Origin: Pseudomonadota bacterium | Lineage (GTDB): Bacteria; Pseudomonadota; Gammaproteobacteria; Pseudomonadales; Oleiphilaceae | DNA: 25,707 nucleotides | Assembly: GCA_023430625.1 (NCBI GenBank) | Contig: JAEZAA010000191.1 | Location: forward strand, 1 to 25,707 | Direction of reading: 5' to 3' | Shown: piece after piece, positions 13,420 to 20,942 of the stretch | How the letters are laid out: the number at the start of each line of letters is the position of its first letter | Position numbering within the stretch: the first letter of the stretch is position 1 | Program-made: the position numbers and the translations under genes | The notes under the pieces: model-generated | What the model was told of the DNA's origin: nothing | Databases searched by the model: none | What the model saw: only the letters and a program-made list of their open reading frames with translations

Positions 13420-13988
13420 GCGCGCGGCCCACAGCTGCTTTGCTTCGGCATTGGCTGCGCAGTCTCGGACTTCTTCAGCACCTGTCCGACAAAATTACAG
13501 GGGCGATGGCGAGCATCCAACTGCTCCACCAGAATCTTGTTCCATGCGGTACGGCAGGCATTGGTGGAGCCAGGCATACAAAAGATTGCGGTGTGGTTGG
13601 CGAGACCACCAAAGGCCCGGGATTGCACGGTCGAGGTACCGATTTCTTGAAGCGATATGCTCCGGAACAGCTCCCCGAAGCCTTCGATCTGCTTGTCCAG
13701 CAGCGGCATGAGTGCCTCAGGCGTGCTGTCCCGGTCGGTAAAGCCCGTGCCGCCAGTCACCAGCACCACATGCACACGCGGGTCGGCGATCCACTGGGAA
13801 ACCACGGCCCGTAACTGGTAAATGTCGTCCCGGACCAAGTGGCGGTCCGTCAGGATGTGGCCGGCCTCGGTGAGACCATCCACCAACGCCTGCCCGGAGG
13901 TATCGGTCGCTAGCGTACGGGTGTCGGAAACGGTCAGCACGGCGATATTGAGAGGAACAAACGCTACGTCAGCGGACTGATGCCCCAT
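13416..13988 (-). CDS. moaB: Molybdenum cofactor biosynthesis protein B (MoaB/MogA fold)
   Basis: MoaB-family proteins bind molybdopterin and in several organisms adenylylate it ahead of MoeA. The start at 13988 (190 residues) is preferred over 14012 because AAGGAG lies six bases upstream. The fold markers are present: LNIAVLTVSDTRT at the N-terminus, VLVTGGTGFTDRDSTPEA in the centre and AIFCMPGSTNACRTAW near the C-terminus. The tail after about residue 178 (KKSETAQPMPKQSSCGPRA) is longer than usual. It is coupled to moeA by a four-base overlap. Confidence 0.92.
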   Translation of the reverse strand: MGHQSADVAFVPLNIAVLTVSDTRTLATDTSGQALVDGLTEAGHILTDRHLVRDDIYQLRAVVSQWIADPRVHVVLVTGGTGFTDRDSTPEALMPLLDKQIEGFGELFRSISLQEIGTSTVQSRAFGGLANHTAIFCMPGSTNACRTAWNKILVEQLDARHRPCNFVGQVLKKSETAQPMPKQSSCGPRA

Positions 13989-14080
13989 GGGATACTCCTT
14001 GCAACTCAGCAATGGCGCCGGAGCATGAGTCTCCGACGCCTCCGGCCCTGCCCTTGAAGGCTAAGCCCCTGCGTTCGAGG

Positions 14081-14728
14081 TTAGGCCAGCGGCCGGTAGT
14101 GATAAACCGGGTCCAGCTGATCCAGCGAATCAACCGTGACATTCAGATCGTTGACCAGACCATCGGTCAGCCCGTAGCACCACCCGTGTACGGCCAGACT
14201 CTGACCGCGACGCCAGGCCTGTTGCACGATGTTGGTATGGCACACGTGGCGCACCTGATGGCAGACATTCAGTTCGCAGAGGCGGTCCACCTGCGCCTCG
14301 CCCTCCAGGGCGTCCAGCTCTTCCTTGTGGACGCTGTAGATATCCTTGAGATTTCGCAGCCAGTTATCGATCAGGCCGAATTCGCGGTTCTGCAGCGCGG
14401 CCCGTACCCCACCACAGCCATAATGACCTGTGACGATGATATGGCGGACTTTGAGCACTTCCACCGCAAACTGCATGACCGACAGGCAGTTCAGATCCGT
14501 ATGCACCACCACATTGGCAACGTTGCGGTGGACGAAAATCTCACCCGGCATCATGCCCACCACCTCATTGGCGGGGACCCGGCTGTCAGAGCAGCCGATC
14601 CACATATAGGTCGGCGCCTGTTGCTTGGAAAGGGTGGGGAAAAAATCGGGATCGCGCTGCCTGACCTTTTCCGACCAGGCACGATTACCGTCGATTAACT
14701 TTTGGATCTCTTCTTTCATTGGGTTCAT
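14081..14728 (-). CDS. can: Beta-class carbonic anhydrase
   Basis: The enzyme interconverts CO2 and bicarbonate in the cytoplasm, supplying bicarbonate to carboxylases. The 215-residue protein carries the zinc ligands Cys46 (CSDSR), His102 and Cys105 (GHYGCGG), with the Asp48-Arg50 dyad of the family; E. coli Can has the same set four residues earlier. The first ATG (14728) is used, with AGGG upstream; a second Met lies three residues on. It ends YHYRPLA, as is common in the Can subgroup. It lies 92 bases downstream of the epimerase gene on the same strand but behind a strong terminator, so it is probably transcribed separately. Confidence 0.95.
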   Translation of the reverse strand: MNPMKEEIQKLIDGNRAWSEKVRQRDPDFFPTLSKQQAPTYMWIGCSDSRVPANEVVGMMPGEIFVHRNVANVVVHTDLNCLSVMQFAVEVLKVRHIIVTGHYGCGGVRAALQNREFGLIDNWLRNLKDIYSVHKEELDALEGEAQVDRLCELNVCHQVRHVCHTNIVQQAWRRGQSLAVHGWCYGLTDGLVNDLNVTVDSLDQLDPVYHYRPLA

Positions 14729-14746
14729 TGTATGGGCCCTGTCACG

Positions 14747-14773
14747 AAAAGGGCGGTCCTTGTGGGACCGCCC
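14747..14773 (-). terminator. Intrinsic terminator of the epimerase gene
   Basis: A perfect 9-bp stem, GGGCGGTCC and GGACCGCCC around a 5-base loop, is followed on the minus strand by TTTT. It sits 40 bases after the epimerase stop and just upstream of the can start. Confidence 0.8.
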
Positions 14774-14812
14774 TGATTTAAGAAATCATAAATATCCAAC
14801 ACCCTCTCGGAC

Positions 14813-15820
14813 CTAGACCTGATAAAAGTCCCGGTACCAGCGGACGAAGTTCTCGATACCCACCTCAACCGGCGTTTCTGGCTTATAGCCCACGTCTTCG
14901 ATCAGCGCATCCACATTGGCATAGGTATCCGGCACGTCACCCGGCTGCAAAGGCAGCAGATTCTTCTGTGCTTTCTTGCCCAGGCAATTTTCCAGAATCT
15001 CGATATAACGCAACAGCTCCACCGGATTGTTGCTGCCAATGTTGTAAATACGATACGGCGCCTTACTGGTACCCGGATCCGGCTGCTTGCCAGACCAGGC
15101 CGAGTTCGGCTCGGCCACATGATCCAGGGTACGGATCACGCCCTCGACGATGTCGTCGATGTAGGTGAAATCGCGGCGGTGGTGGCCATAGTTGAATACG
15201 TCGATGGGTTTGCCTTCGAGGATATTCTTGGTGAACATGAACAACGCCATGTCCGGGCGCCCCCAGGGGCCATAGACCGTGAAGAAGCGCAAGCCTGTGG
15301 TCGGTAGGTTGAACAGAGAACTGTAGGTGTGAGCCATCAGCTCATTGGCTTTCTTGGTGGCCGCGTACAGGCTCAGGGGGTGGTCGATGTTGTCATGCAC
15401 GGAGAACGGCATGCTCTCATTAGCCCCGTATACGGAGCTGCTCGAGGCATAAACCAGATGTTCGACCTGATTGTGGCGGCAGCCTTCCAGGATATTGGTA
15501 AAGCCCACCAGGTTGGCGTCAATGTATGCGTGGGGATTGACCAGGGAGTACCGCACACCGGCTTGAGCAGCCAAATGCACCACCCGCTGCGGTTTGTGTT
15601 GGGCGAACAGTTCTTCCATGCCCTGGCGGTCGGCCACATCCATGCGGATATCGGTAAAGCGCTCGTTCGGCAGTAGCCGTGCAAGACGAGCCTCTTTCAG
15701 GCGTACGTCGTAATAATCGTTGAGGTTATCGACCCCAATGACCTCGTCCCCCCGTGCCAGCAGGCGCATTGCCAGGGTAGATCCGATAAATCCCGCCGTT
15801 CCCGTCACCAATATTTTCAT
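14813..15820 (-). CDS. NAD-dependent epimerase, UDP-glucuronate 4-epimerase type
   Basis: An extended short-chain dehydrogenase/reductase of 335 residues. The NAD-binding Rossmann motif is Gly7-x-x-Gly10-x-x-Gly13 (TGTAGFIG), followed by VDNLNDYYDVRLKEARL, typical of the UDP-glucuronate 4-epimerase (GAE) subgroup. The catalytic Ser cluster (ASSSSVYG) and Tyr152-x-x-x-Lys156 (YAATKK) are intact, and RFFTVYGPWGRPDMA is the sugar-nucleotide signature. The product, UDP-galacturonate, feeds capsule, exopolysaccharide or lipopolysaccharide synthesis. GGAGGAAGA directly precedes the ATG. No glycosyltransferases adjoin it here, so its polymer is unknown. The exact sugar is inferred from subgroup motifs. 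Confidence 0.88.
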   Translation of the reverse strand: MKILVTGTAGFIGSTLAMRLLARGDEVIGVDNLNDYYDVRLKEARLARLLPNERFTDIRMDVADRQGMEELFAQHKPQRVVHLAAQAGVRYSLVNPHAYIDANLVGFTNILEGCRHNQVEHLVYASSSSVYGANESMPFSVHDNIDHPLSLYAATKKANELMAHTYSSLFNLPTTGLRFFTVYGPWGRPDMALFMFTKNILEGKPIDVFNYGHHRRDFTYIDDIVEGVIRTLDHVAEPNSAWSGKQPDPGTSKAPYRIYNIGSNNPVELLRYIEILENCLGKKAQKNLLPLQPGDVPDTYANVDALIEDVGYKPETPVEVGIENFVRWYRDFYQV

Positions 15821-15873
15821 TCTTCCTCCGAACGTTTACTGCCTGTCATCCCTGTGGGTTTTGACGGCGCAAC

Positions 15874-15902
15874 ATTGTCGCATCAGATTTGCAGATTTCC
15901 AA
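15874..15902 (-). promoter_or_regulatory. Candidate epimerase promoter
   Basis: On the minus strand TTGGAA and GACAAT (four of six matches each) are separated by exactly 17 bases, giving a start near 15867 and a leader of about 46 nt before the epimerase ATG. Confidence 0.35.
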
Positions 15903-16017
15903 GACGATATGATGCCGGCGCCGTTAAGTCACTCGCATATGCTGGTAACTATACGCTTGCCAACCTAAAGAGAGGAGGTGACGAATTGTTGCGACACTGT
16001 TGTTGTGGCATAAATGC

Positions 16018-16040
16018 GAACGCGCCATTAAGGCGCGTTC
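16018..16040 (-). terminator. Stem-loop after the TIGR04219-like gene
   Basis: GAACGCGCC and GGCGCGTTC make a perfect 9-bp stem with a 5-base loop, 14 bases after the stop of the outer-membrane protein gene. The T-run on the minus strand is weak (GCATTTAT). Confidence 0.65.
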
Positions 16041-16054
16041 GATTAAAGCAGAGA

Positions 16055-16786
16055 TCAGAAATCCAGAACCAGTCCCAGGTAAGGGCCAGCTACCTTGACG
16101 TCGGCATCGAGATCGTCGATGTCGTCAAGTTTCACGTCCATCTGGCGCCATCCGGCCTCGATCCCGAGCACGGACAATTCATAACGAATCCGCGCCGACA
16201 CGTCCACCAAGCGATTGTCGCTGTAGTTGATGGCGGACACTTCGCCGCCAATCGACCAGCCGGTGAACGGCAGGCTGACACTGGGGGCGACATACAGCAT
16301 CGGTACCACTTCATCGATATCGGTCCGGGACGTTGCGCCCGTTACCCGCTCCGTCACCAGCAGCTCGCCATCGAAAATTCGGAGATTCACACCGACGTCG
16401 ATGGATACCACGTTATCCAGTACCTCGTAGTACAGGATCACATCGCTGTGGGTCAGGTCCAGGTCGGTATCAACCGCACCGACCGGAACGCCGTCGAAGA
16501 TTTCGCCCAAACTGCCTTTTGCAGTCTGGCTCAGCTCGGTGTACTGCAGCTTCAGGTTCGGCAGCAGGGGTACCGGATGCTCAAGGGCCGCATAGCCCTG
16601 CGGATACCACTCATCGCTCAGACCCAAGTCATTCTCAAGATCGACTCGCGCGGGGCCGGAACGCACATTACCGGAGTAATCCGCCTTCCAGCCCGTCACC
16701 CCTGCGGTGACGCCTACAATATCAGCCGTGGCGGCGGCAGATAACCCCAACGCCACCATGCCGGTCACTAATGAAGCACACTTCAT
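16055..16786 (-). CDS. TIGR04219-type small outer-membrane beta-barrel protein
   Basis: A 243-residue protein with GGGAGA six bases before its ATG. Residues 1-21 form a signal peptide ending AATA, with a mature start at Asp22. The mature chain alternates amphipathic strands with acidic turns (DLENDLGLSDEWYPQGYAAL; SIGGEVSAINYSDNRLVDVS) and ends in LGLVLDF, a C-terminal Phe typical of Bam substrates. The pattern matches the uncharacterised TIGR04219 outer-membrane family common in marine gammaproteobacteria; its transport role is unknown. The gene is alone, with a stem-loop downstream and purC 60 bases upstream on the same strand. Confidence 0.75.
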   Translation of the reverse strand: MKCASLVTGMVALGLSAAATADIVGVTAGVTGWKADYSGNVRSGPARVDLENDLGLSDEWYPQGYAALEHPVPLLPNLKLQYTELSQTAKGSLGEIFDGVPVGAVDTDLDLTHSDVILYYEVLDNVVSIDVGVNLRIFDGELLVTERVTGATSRTDIDEVVPMLYVAPSVSLPFTGWSIGGEVSAINYSDNRLVDVSARIRYELSVLGIEAGWRQMDVKLDDIDDLDADVKVAGPYLGLVLDF

Positions 16787-16846
16787 CCTGTTCTCCCTAA
16801 AAAGATTTTGCGCCCTAAGTATAGCCTCACTTACCGAGAGTAAAGG

Positions 16847-17557
16847 TTAGAACGCAACGCCAAGCCTGCGACCAATCTCTTCATAGGATTCCACCACTTC
16901 TCCCAACCCCTGGCGAAAGCGATCCTTGTCGAGCTTCTTGCGTGTGGCCTTGTCCCAGATACGGCAACCATCGGGACTGAACTCGTCGCCCAGAACCACC
17001 GTGCCGTCTGCCAGACCGAACTCTAGTTTATAGTCCACCAGCAACATACCGGCGGCATCGAACAACTGCTTGAGAATCTCGTTGACCTTAAAGGTCAGGC
17101 GCTTCATCTCGTCAAGCTGAGGTTCTGTCGCCCAGCCGAAGGAGCGCACGTGGTACTCGTTGATCATCGGATCATGCAGCGCATCGTTCTTGAGGAACAT
17201 TTCAAAGGTCGGCGGATTAAGAGCCAAGCCTTCTTCAACACCCAGACGGCGCACCAGACTGCCGGCCGCGAAGTTACGCACGACGCACTCCACCGGGATC
17301 ATCTCCAGCTTGCGCACCAGTGATTCCTGGTCAGACAGCAGTTTTACAAAGTGCGTCGGAATGCCCTGTTCAGCCAGTTTCGTCATGATGAAGGCATTGA
17401 ACTTGTTGTTCACCATTCCCTTGCGGTTCAACTGCTCGATCCTCTGGCCGTCGAACGCAGAAGTATCATCACGAAAATGCAGGACAAACAGATTGGGATC
17501 ATCGGTACGGTAAACAGATTTAGCCTTACCGGAATAAAGTTCCTCAAGCTTCTGCAT
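16847..17557 (-). CDS. purC: Phosphoribosylaminoimidazole-succinocarboxamide (SAICAR) synthase
   Basis: PurC joins aspartate to CAIR using ATP in de novo purine synthesis. The start at 17557 (236 residues, E. coli 237) is chosen: it gives the family N-terminus MQKLEELYSGKAKSVY and has GGAG upstream, whereas the open frame to 17659 runs through a terminator hairpin. Motifs include FRDDTSAFDGQ, the PVECVVRNFAAGS substrate loop, LVDYKLEFGL and DEFSPDGCRIWD near the C-terminus (the family usually has Ile rather than Phe after DE). It follows dapA-bamC on the same strand, but an intrinsic terminator ends only about 17 bases before its start codon. Confidence 0.96.
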   Translation of the reverse strand: MQKLEELYSGKAKSVYRTDDPNLFVLHFRDDTSAFDGQRIEQLNRKGMVNNKFNAFIMTKLAEQGIPTHFVKLLSDQESLVRKLEMIPVECVVRNFAAGSLVRRLGVEEGLALNPPTFEMFLKNDALHDPMINEYHVRSFGWATEPQLDEMKRLTFKVNEILKQLFDAAGMLLVDYKLEFGLADGTVVLGDEFSPDGCRIWDKATRKKLDKDRFRQGLGEVVESYEEIGRRLGVAF

Positions 17558-17573
17558 TGAGAGGGTCTCCAGA

Positions 17574-17601
17574 ATAAAAAATATCGGCAGGAATGCTGCC
17601 G
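17574..17601 (-). terminator. Intrinsic terminator between bamC and purC, at the purC ribosome-binding site
   Basis: On the minus strand CGGCAG, loop CATTC, CTGCCG is followed by ATATTTTTT. It lies 71 bases after the bamC stop. The T-run ends a few bases before the purC Shine-Dalgarno, so any transcript reaching purC has to read through it. It may end the dapA-bamC message and also attenuate purC. A second stem, GCTCCGGA/TCCGGAGC at 17643-17666, lies nearer bamC but has no T-run. Confidence 0.65.
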
Positions 17602-17671
17602 CCATGATGACAAATTTCGGGACGGTAATCGATCTTGAACGAGCTCCGGACTGAACCATCCGGAGCGTCGG

Positions 17672-18793
17672 TTAGGCAATATTCTCGAGTATCCGGTTAA
17701 GCAACTCGATCTGGCGTTTCACCTTGGTGTCGGATTCAACGGCCTCTGCCCGTACCTGGATAGCATCTCCAACCTGCTCGAACCGCAAGCGGAAGTTATA
17801 TCGGTCAGCATCAGCTGTTTCGTCGTCGGAGAACCAACCGAAGAAGCCGCCGCCAGCTTCGCCATCACGCTGGAAGTTCAGCAGATAGATGCCTTCGCTG
17901 CGGTTCAGGTCCACGATCTGCACCTTGCCTTCGGCCAGGGCTTGGCCGACCGCATTCCAGGCTCGCTCGAAGCTGAGGTTGAACTGCAGGTACGGCGGTT
18001 CGGAATCTTCATGCAAGGTAACTTTGGCGCCGCCTGAAATATCCTGTGCCAGCAACGAATAGCTACGGTTTGCTTCATCCTGCATCATGAACGCCTGGAT
18101 CTGCTCCAGTAGCTTTTCCTCAAGGGCAGGCTGTGCATCGGCTTTTGCCCAGCCTTGCTCCAGGGACGCACTATCGCCCGCGCTTTCCACCACCCGCACC
18201 GCGATTTCGCTGGTACGTCGCTTCAACCCCTGGTCAAGCTTGACCTGAAACTGGTATTCCCCGTTCGTGTTCAGTCCCAACTGCTCAAGCAGCTCTCGTG
18301 CACGAGCACTGGTACCGGCAAGACTGGCCTGCATCAGGCCACTTTTGGCCGTCGTCGCACTGACATCCACGCCTTGCGAGGTCCAGAACCGATTCAGAGC
18401 AGGCCAGACACGACCGGGCTCTTCCCCAACCACCAGCCAGACTTGCTCATCGGAACGGCGAATGCTGTACTCCTGAGCCAACACGTCTACCTCCGCCTCA
18501 GGTGGCGGGGGCACCTCGCCGGTACGGCTCAGCGAGCGCTGCCGCTCGACGCGAGGCACCGGATAGTCATCCTGCAGAGCGCCGGAATCAAGTTCAGCCG
18601 GCATCACAAGCGGCGCTTCACGCTTGGCATCCAGATACTTCAGAGTCTGATCCGGAAACCAGGCGCTGCAGCCAACCAGCCACAATGGTGTCGCCAGGAT
18701 CAATAATGGCGCGGCCTCTCTTAGAACCTTCGCACCATACGGACGTTTGACGCCTTTACTACGGTGGCCCTTGATACTGCCAAGTTGCATCAT
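17672..18793 (-). CDS. bamC: Outer-membrane assembly lipoprotein BamC (NlpB)
   Basis: BamC is the lipoprotein partner of BamA and BamD in inserting barrel proteins into the outer membrane. The 373-residue product has an N-terminal basic region, hydrophobic core and lipobox L-V-G-C with Cys42, followed by the unstructured segment that clamps BamD (DQTLKYLDAKREAPLVMP, near 48-65). Two helix-grip domains follow (about 105-220, beginning QEYSIRRSDEQVWLVV, and about 250-373). The signal region is long, so a later start is possible. The ATG overlaps the dapA stop (ATGA); the dapA-nlpB (dapX) operon is conserved in gammaproteobacteria. Confidence 0.92.
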   Translation of the reverse strand: MMQLGSIKGHRSKGVKRPYGAKVLREAAPLLILATPLWLVGCSAWFPDQTLKYLDAKREAPLVMPAELDSGALQDDYPVPRVERQRSLSRTGEVPPPPEAEVDVLAQEYSIRRSDEQVWLVVGEEPGRVWPALNRFWTSQGVDVSATTAKSGLMQASLAGTSARARELLEQLGLNTNGEYQFQVKLDQGLKRRTSEIAVRVVESAGDSASLEQGWAKADAQPALEEKLLEQIQAFMMQDEANRSYSLLAQDISGGAKVTLHEDSEPPYLQFNLSFERAWNAVGQALAEGKVQIVDLNRSEGIYLLNFQRDGEAGGGFFGWFSDDETADADRYNFRLRFEQVGDAIQVRAEAVESDTKVKRQIELLNRILENIA

Positions 18794-19671
18794 CGGTTCA
18801 GCGCACCTGCAGCACCCAACGCATCACGCAGTGGTGCACGGAATTGCTCACTCAGAGGGGTCATGGGCAGCCGAATGCCTTCGCCAATCAGCCCCATTTC
18901 ATACAGGGCCCACTTGGCGGGAATGGGATTCGCCTCAATGAACATCATTTTGTGCAACGGCACCAGTTTATCCTGAATCGCTCGCGCTTCCTCGGCGTTA
19001 CCGGCCAGCGCCAGTTCGCACAGACGGGCCATGGTTGCCGGCACGACGTTGGCAGTCACGGAAATGTTGCCTTTGCCGCCCATCAGGATCAGTTCCGGTG
19101 CGGTACCATCATCGCCGGAGTAAACCGCAATCTTATTCCCCACCCGCTGGATCAGATCGCGACCGCGCTCAAGATTTCCCGTGGCATCTTTGATACCGAC
19201 AATGTTCGGCACATCTACCAGGCGCTCAACGGTCTCGTTCAGCATGTCGCAGGCAGTCCGACCGGGCACGTTGTACAGGATCTGGGGGATCTCGACGGAT
19301 TCGGCCAGCTTACGGAAATGCAGGTACAGGCCTTCCTGGGTCGGCTTGTTGTAATAGGGCGTGACAAGCAGACAGGCATCGGCACCGGCCGCTTTGGCGG
19401 CTTGAGTGAGTTCCAGGGCTTCCGAGGTGGAGTTGGCGCCCGTACCAGCGATAACGGGCAGTCGTCCTGCCACATGCTCGACCGCACGGCGCAGGAGCTC
19501 GCAATGTTCGTCCATATCAAGCGTCGAGGCTTCGCCCGTGGTTCCTGCAATCACAAGACCATGCGTGCCCTGTTCCACGTGCCAGTCGAGAAGCTTATAC
19601 AGGGCTTCCCAATCCAACCCGCCGTCCGCGAACATCGGAGTAGCCAGAGCAACCAAGCTACCTTGAATCAT
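18790..19671 (-). CDS. dapA: 4-hydroxy-tetrahydrodipicolinate synthase
   Basis: DapA condenses pyruvate with aspartate semialdehyde, the first committed step to diaminopimelate and lysine. The 293-residue protein aligns residue for residue with E. coli DapA at the catalytic positions: Lys161 (GIKDATG) forms the Schiff base, Tyr133 (YNVPGRT), Thr44 and Tyr107 form the proton relay, and Arg138 binds the second substrate. The TIM-barrel opening GSLVALATPM is standard. It is first in the operon with bamC, overlapping it by four bases. Its promoter must lie in the 170-bp space shared with gcvR. Confidence 0.97.
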   Translation of the reverse strand: MIQGSLVALATPMFADGGLDWEALYKLLDWHVEQGTHGLVIAGTTGEASTLDMDEHCELLRRAVEHVAGRLPVIAGTGANSTSEALELTQAAKAAGADACLLVTPYYNKPTQEGLYLHFRKLAESVEIPQILYNVPGRTACDMLNETVERLVDVPNIVGIKDATGNLERGRDLIQRVGNKIAVYSGDDGTAPELILMGGKGNISVTANVVPATMARLCELALAGNAEEARAIQDKLVPLHKMMFIEANPIPAKWALYEMGLIGEGIRLPMTPLSEQFRAPLRDALGAAGALNR

Positions 19672-19773
19672 AATGTACCCCGTCTGCGATATGAAAAAGC
19701 TATGTTACTTGCGCGGTATCCGCTAAACAAGCATGAAAAGGGCGCCGTATGGCGCGGGAAACAAGGAGCCGAC

Positions 19774-19803
19774 TTGACAACGCTGGTTCCGAAACGGGAC
19801 TAT
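19774..19803 (+). promoter_or_regulatory. Candidate gcvR promoter
   Basis: A perfect TTGACA at 19774-19779 is followed by GGACTA or GACTAT 17-18 bases on; the -10 match is poor. The start would be near 19810, about 30 bases before the gcvR ATG. Confidence 0.3.
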
Positions 19804-19841
19804 TTCCCTGCTTATGAATTCACCGAAGGCTGCAGGTTACC

Positions 19842-20390
19842 ATGTCAAAGATCGTTTCGCGTGACACCCATCTTGTCATTTCTGCGCTCGGCACCGACCG
19901 CCCAGGAATTGTGAACGAACTGGCGAAGGCTTGCGCCGACTACCACTGCAACATCATCGACAGCCGCATGACGGTATTAGGCGGAGAATTCGCCATTATC
20001 ATGCTGGCCAGCGGTTCCTGGGATGCGATTGCCAAACTGGAGAATGCCATTCCGAACCTGGCGCGACGGCTCGACCTCACCACGATGGTGAAGCACACCC
20101 GGCCACGCGAAGCCAAGCGTTCCTATTCCTATAATGTAAACGTAGTGGCCCTGGATAACCCGGGGATCGTTCACGAAATCGCAAGTTTCTTCTCGCGCAT
20201 GAACATTAACATTGAGGACCTGGAAACAGGCACCTACAGCGCGCCCCACACCGGCACCCAGATGTTCAATCTCAACATGGTCATCAACATCCCCGCGGAC
20301 ACCCATCTCGCCAGCCTGCGCGACGAATTCATGATGTTCTGCGACGATCGCAACCTGGACGCCGTGATCGAGCCATTACGCAACGCTTGA
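19842..20390 (+). CDS. gcvR: ACT-domain regulator, GcvR family
   Basis: A 182-residue cytoplasmic protein made of two ACT domains, residues about 9-80 (HLVISALGTDRPGIVNELAK) and 95-175 (VNVVALDNPGIVHEIASFF). In E. coli, GcvR binds glycine and antagonises the activator GcvA of the glycine cleavage operon. In pseudomonad-type genomes this gene sits, as here, between dapA and bcp, and its partner has not been established. There is no DNA-binding domain, so it acts through another protein. It is divergent from dapA, and 64 bases separate it from bcp, so the two could be co-transcribed. Confidence 0.88.
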   Translation: MSKIVSRDTHLVISALGTDRPGIVNELAKACADYHCNIIDSRMTVLGGEFAIIMLASGSWDAIAKLENAIPNLARRLDLTTMVKHTRPREAKRSYSYNVNVVALDNPGIVHEIASFFSRMNINIEDLETGTYSAPHTGTQMFNLNMVINIPADTHLASLRDEFMMFCDDRNLDAVIEPLRNA

Positions 20391-20454
20391 TCGCAACCCC
20401 TCACGCCTCTACAGACTTTCGAAGTCCGCGCGCCTGCGCGGCCAAGGAGAAGAC

Positions 20455-20919
20455 ATGGTCGAGTTAAACCAACCGGTTCCCGCTTTCACCGCAGCCGCCA
20501 CCGGCGATCAAACCGTCGATCTGGCCGCCTTGCGTGGCAAAAACATCGTCCTTTATTTCTATCCCAAGGACAGCACGCCGGGCTGCACCACCGAAGGCCA
20601 GGACTTCCGTGATCTGCACAATGCGTTCGCACAGGCCAATACCCTGGTGTTCGGCGTTTCCCGTGACAGCCTCAAAAGTCACGCCAATTTCAAAACCAAG
20701 CAGTGTTTCCCGTTTGAGCTGATCAGCGATCCTGACGAGTCCCTCTGCAAGCTGTTCGATGTCATCAAGCTCAAGAAACTCTATGGCAAGGAATACTTGG
20801 GCATCGATCGCAGCACCTTTTTAATTGACCGTGACGGCGTGCTGCGTCGTGAATGGCGCACCGTGAAGGTCAAGGGCCACGCCCAGGAAGTCCTGGAGGC
20901 GGCCCAGGCACTGAGTTGA
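20455..20919 (+). CDS. bcp: Thioredoxin-dependent peroxiredoxin, Bcp/PrxQ family
   Basis: Reduces hydrogen and organic peroxides in the cytoplasm. The 154-residue protein has the peroxidatic site Thr41-Pro-Gly-Cys44-Thr-Thr-Glu47 and the family markers VLYFYPKDSTPGCTTE and STFLIDRDG. The resolving Cys that E. coli Bcp has five residues after the peroxidatic one is replaced by Gln49. Cys84 (TKQCFPF) or Cys97 (SLCKLF) may substitute, as in PrxQ variants with the resolving Cys in a later helix; otherwise it works as a 1-Cys enzyme. AAGGAGAAGAC precedes the ATG. It is convergent with the AI-2E transporter gene, 23 bases apart. Confidence 0.94.
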   Translation: MVELNQPVPAFTAAATGDQTVDLAALRGKNIVLYFYPKDSTPGCTTEGQDFRDLHNAFAQANTLVFGVSRDSLKSHANFKTKQCFPFELISDPDESLCKLFDVIKLKKLYGKEYLGIDRSTFLIDRDGVLRREWRTVKVKGHAQEVLEAAQALS

Positions 20920-20942
20920 CGCCCCCGCTTAACCCGGATGGG

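Noticed and set aside
14013..14080. GCCGGAG/CTCCGGC stem between can and moaB as a terminator
   Set aside because: A 7-bp stem with a long loop and no T-run on either strand; too weak to call.
15854..16744. 296-codon plus-strand ORF opposite the TIGR04219-like gene
   Set aside because: Most of it is antisense to the outer-membrane protein gene, which has signal peptide, ribosome-binding site and C-terminal Phe. Only the short Cys-rich start after a strong Shine-Dalgarno is kept as an observation.
17558..17659. Longer purC start at 17659
   Set aside because: The extension runs through a terminator hairpin and adds a hydrophobic N-terminus foreign to PurC.
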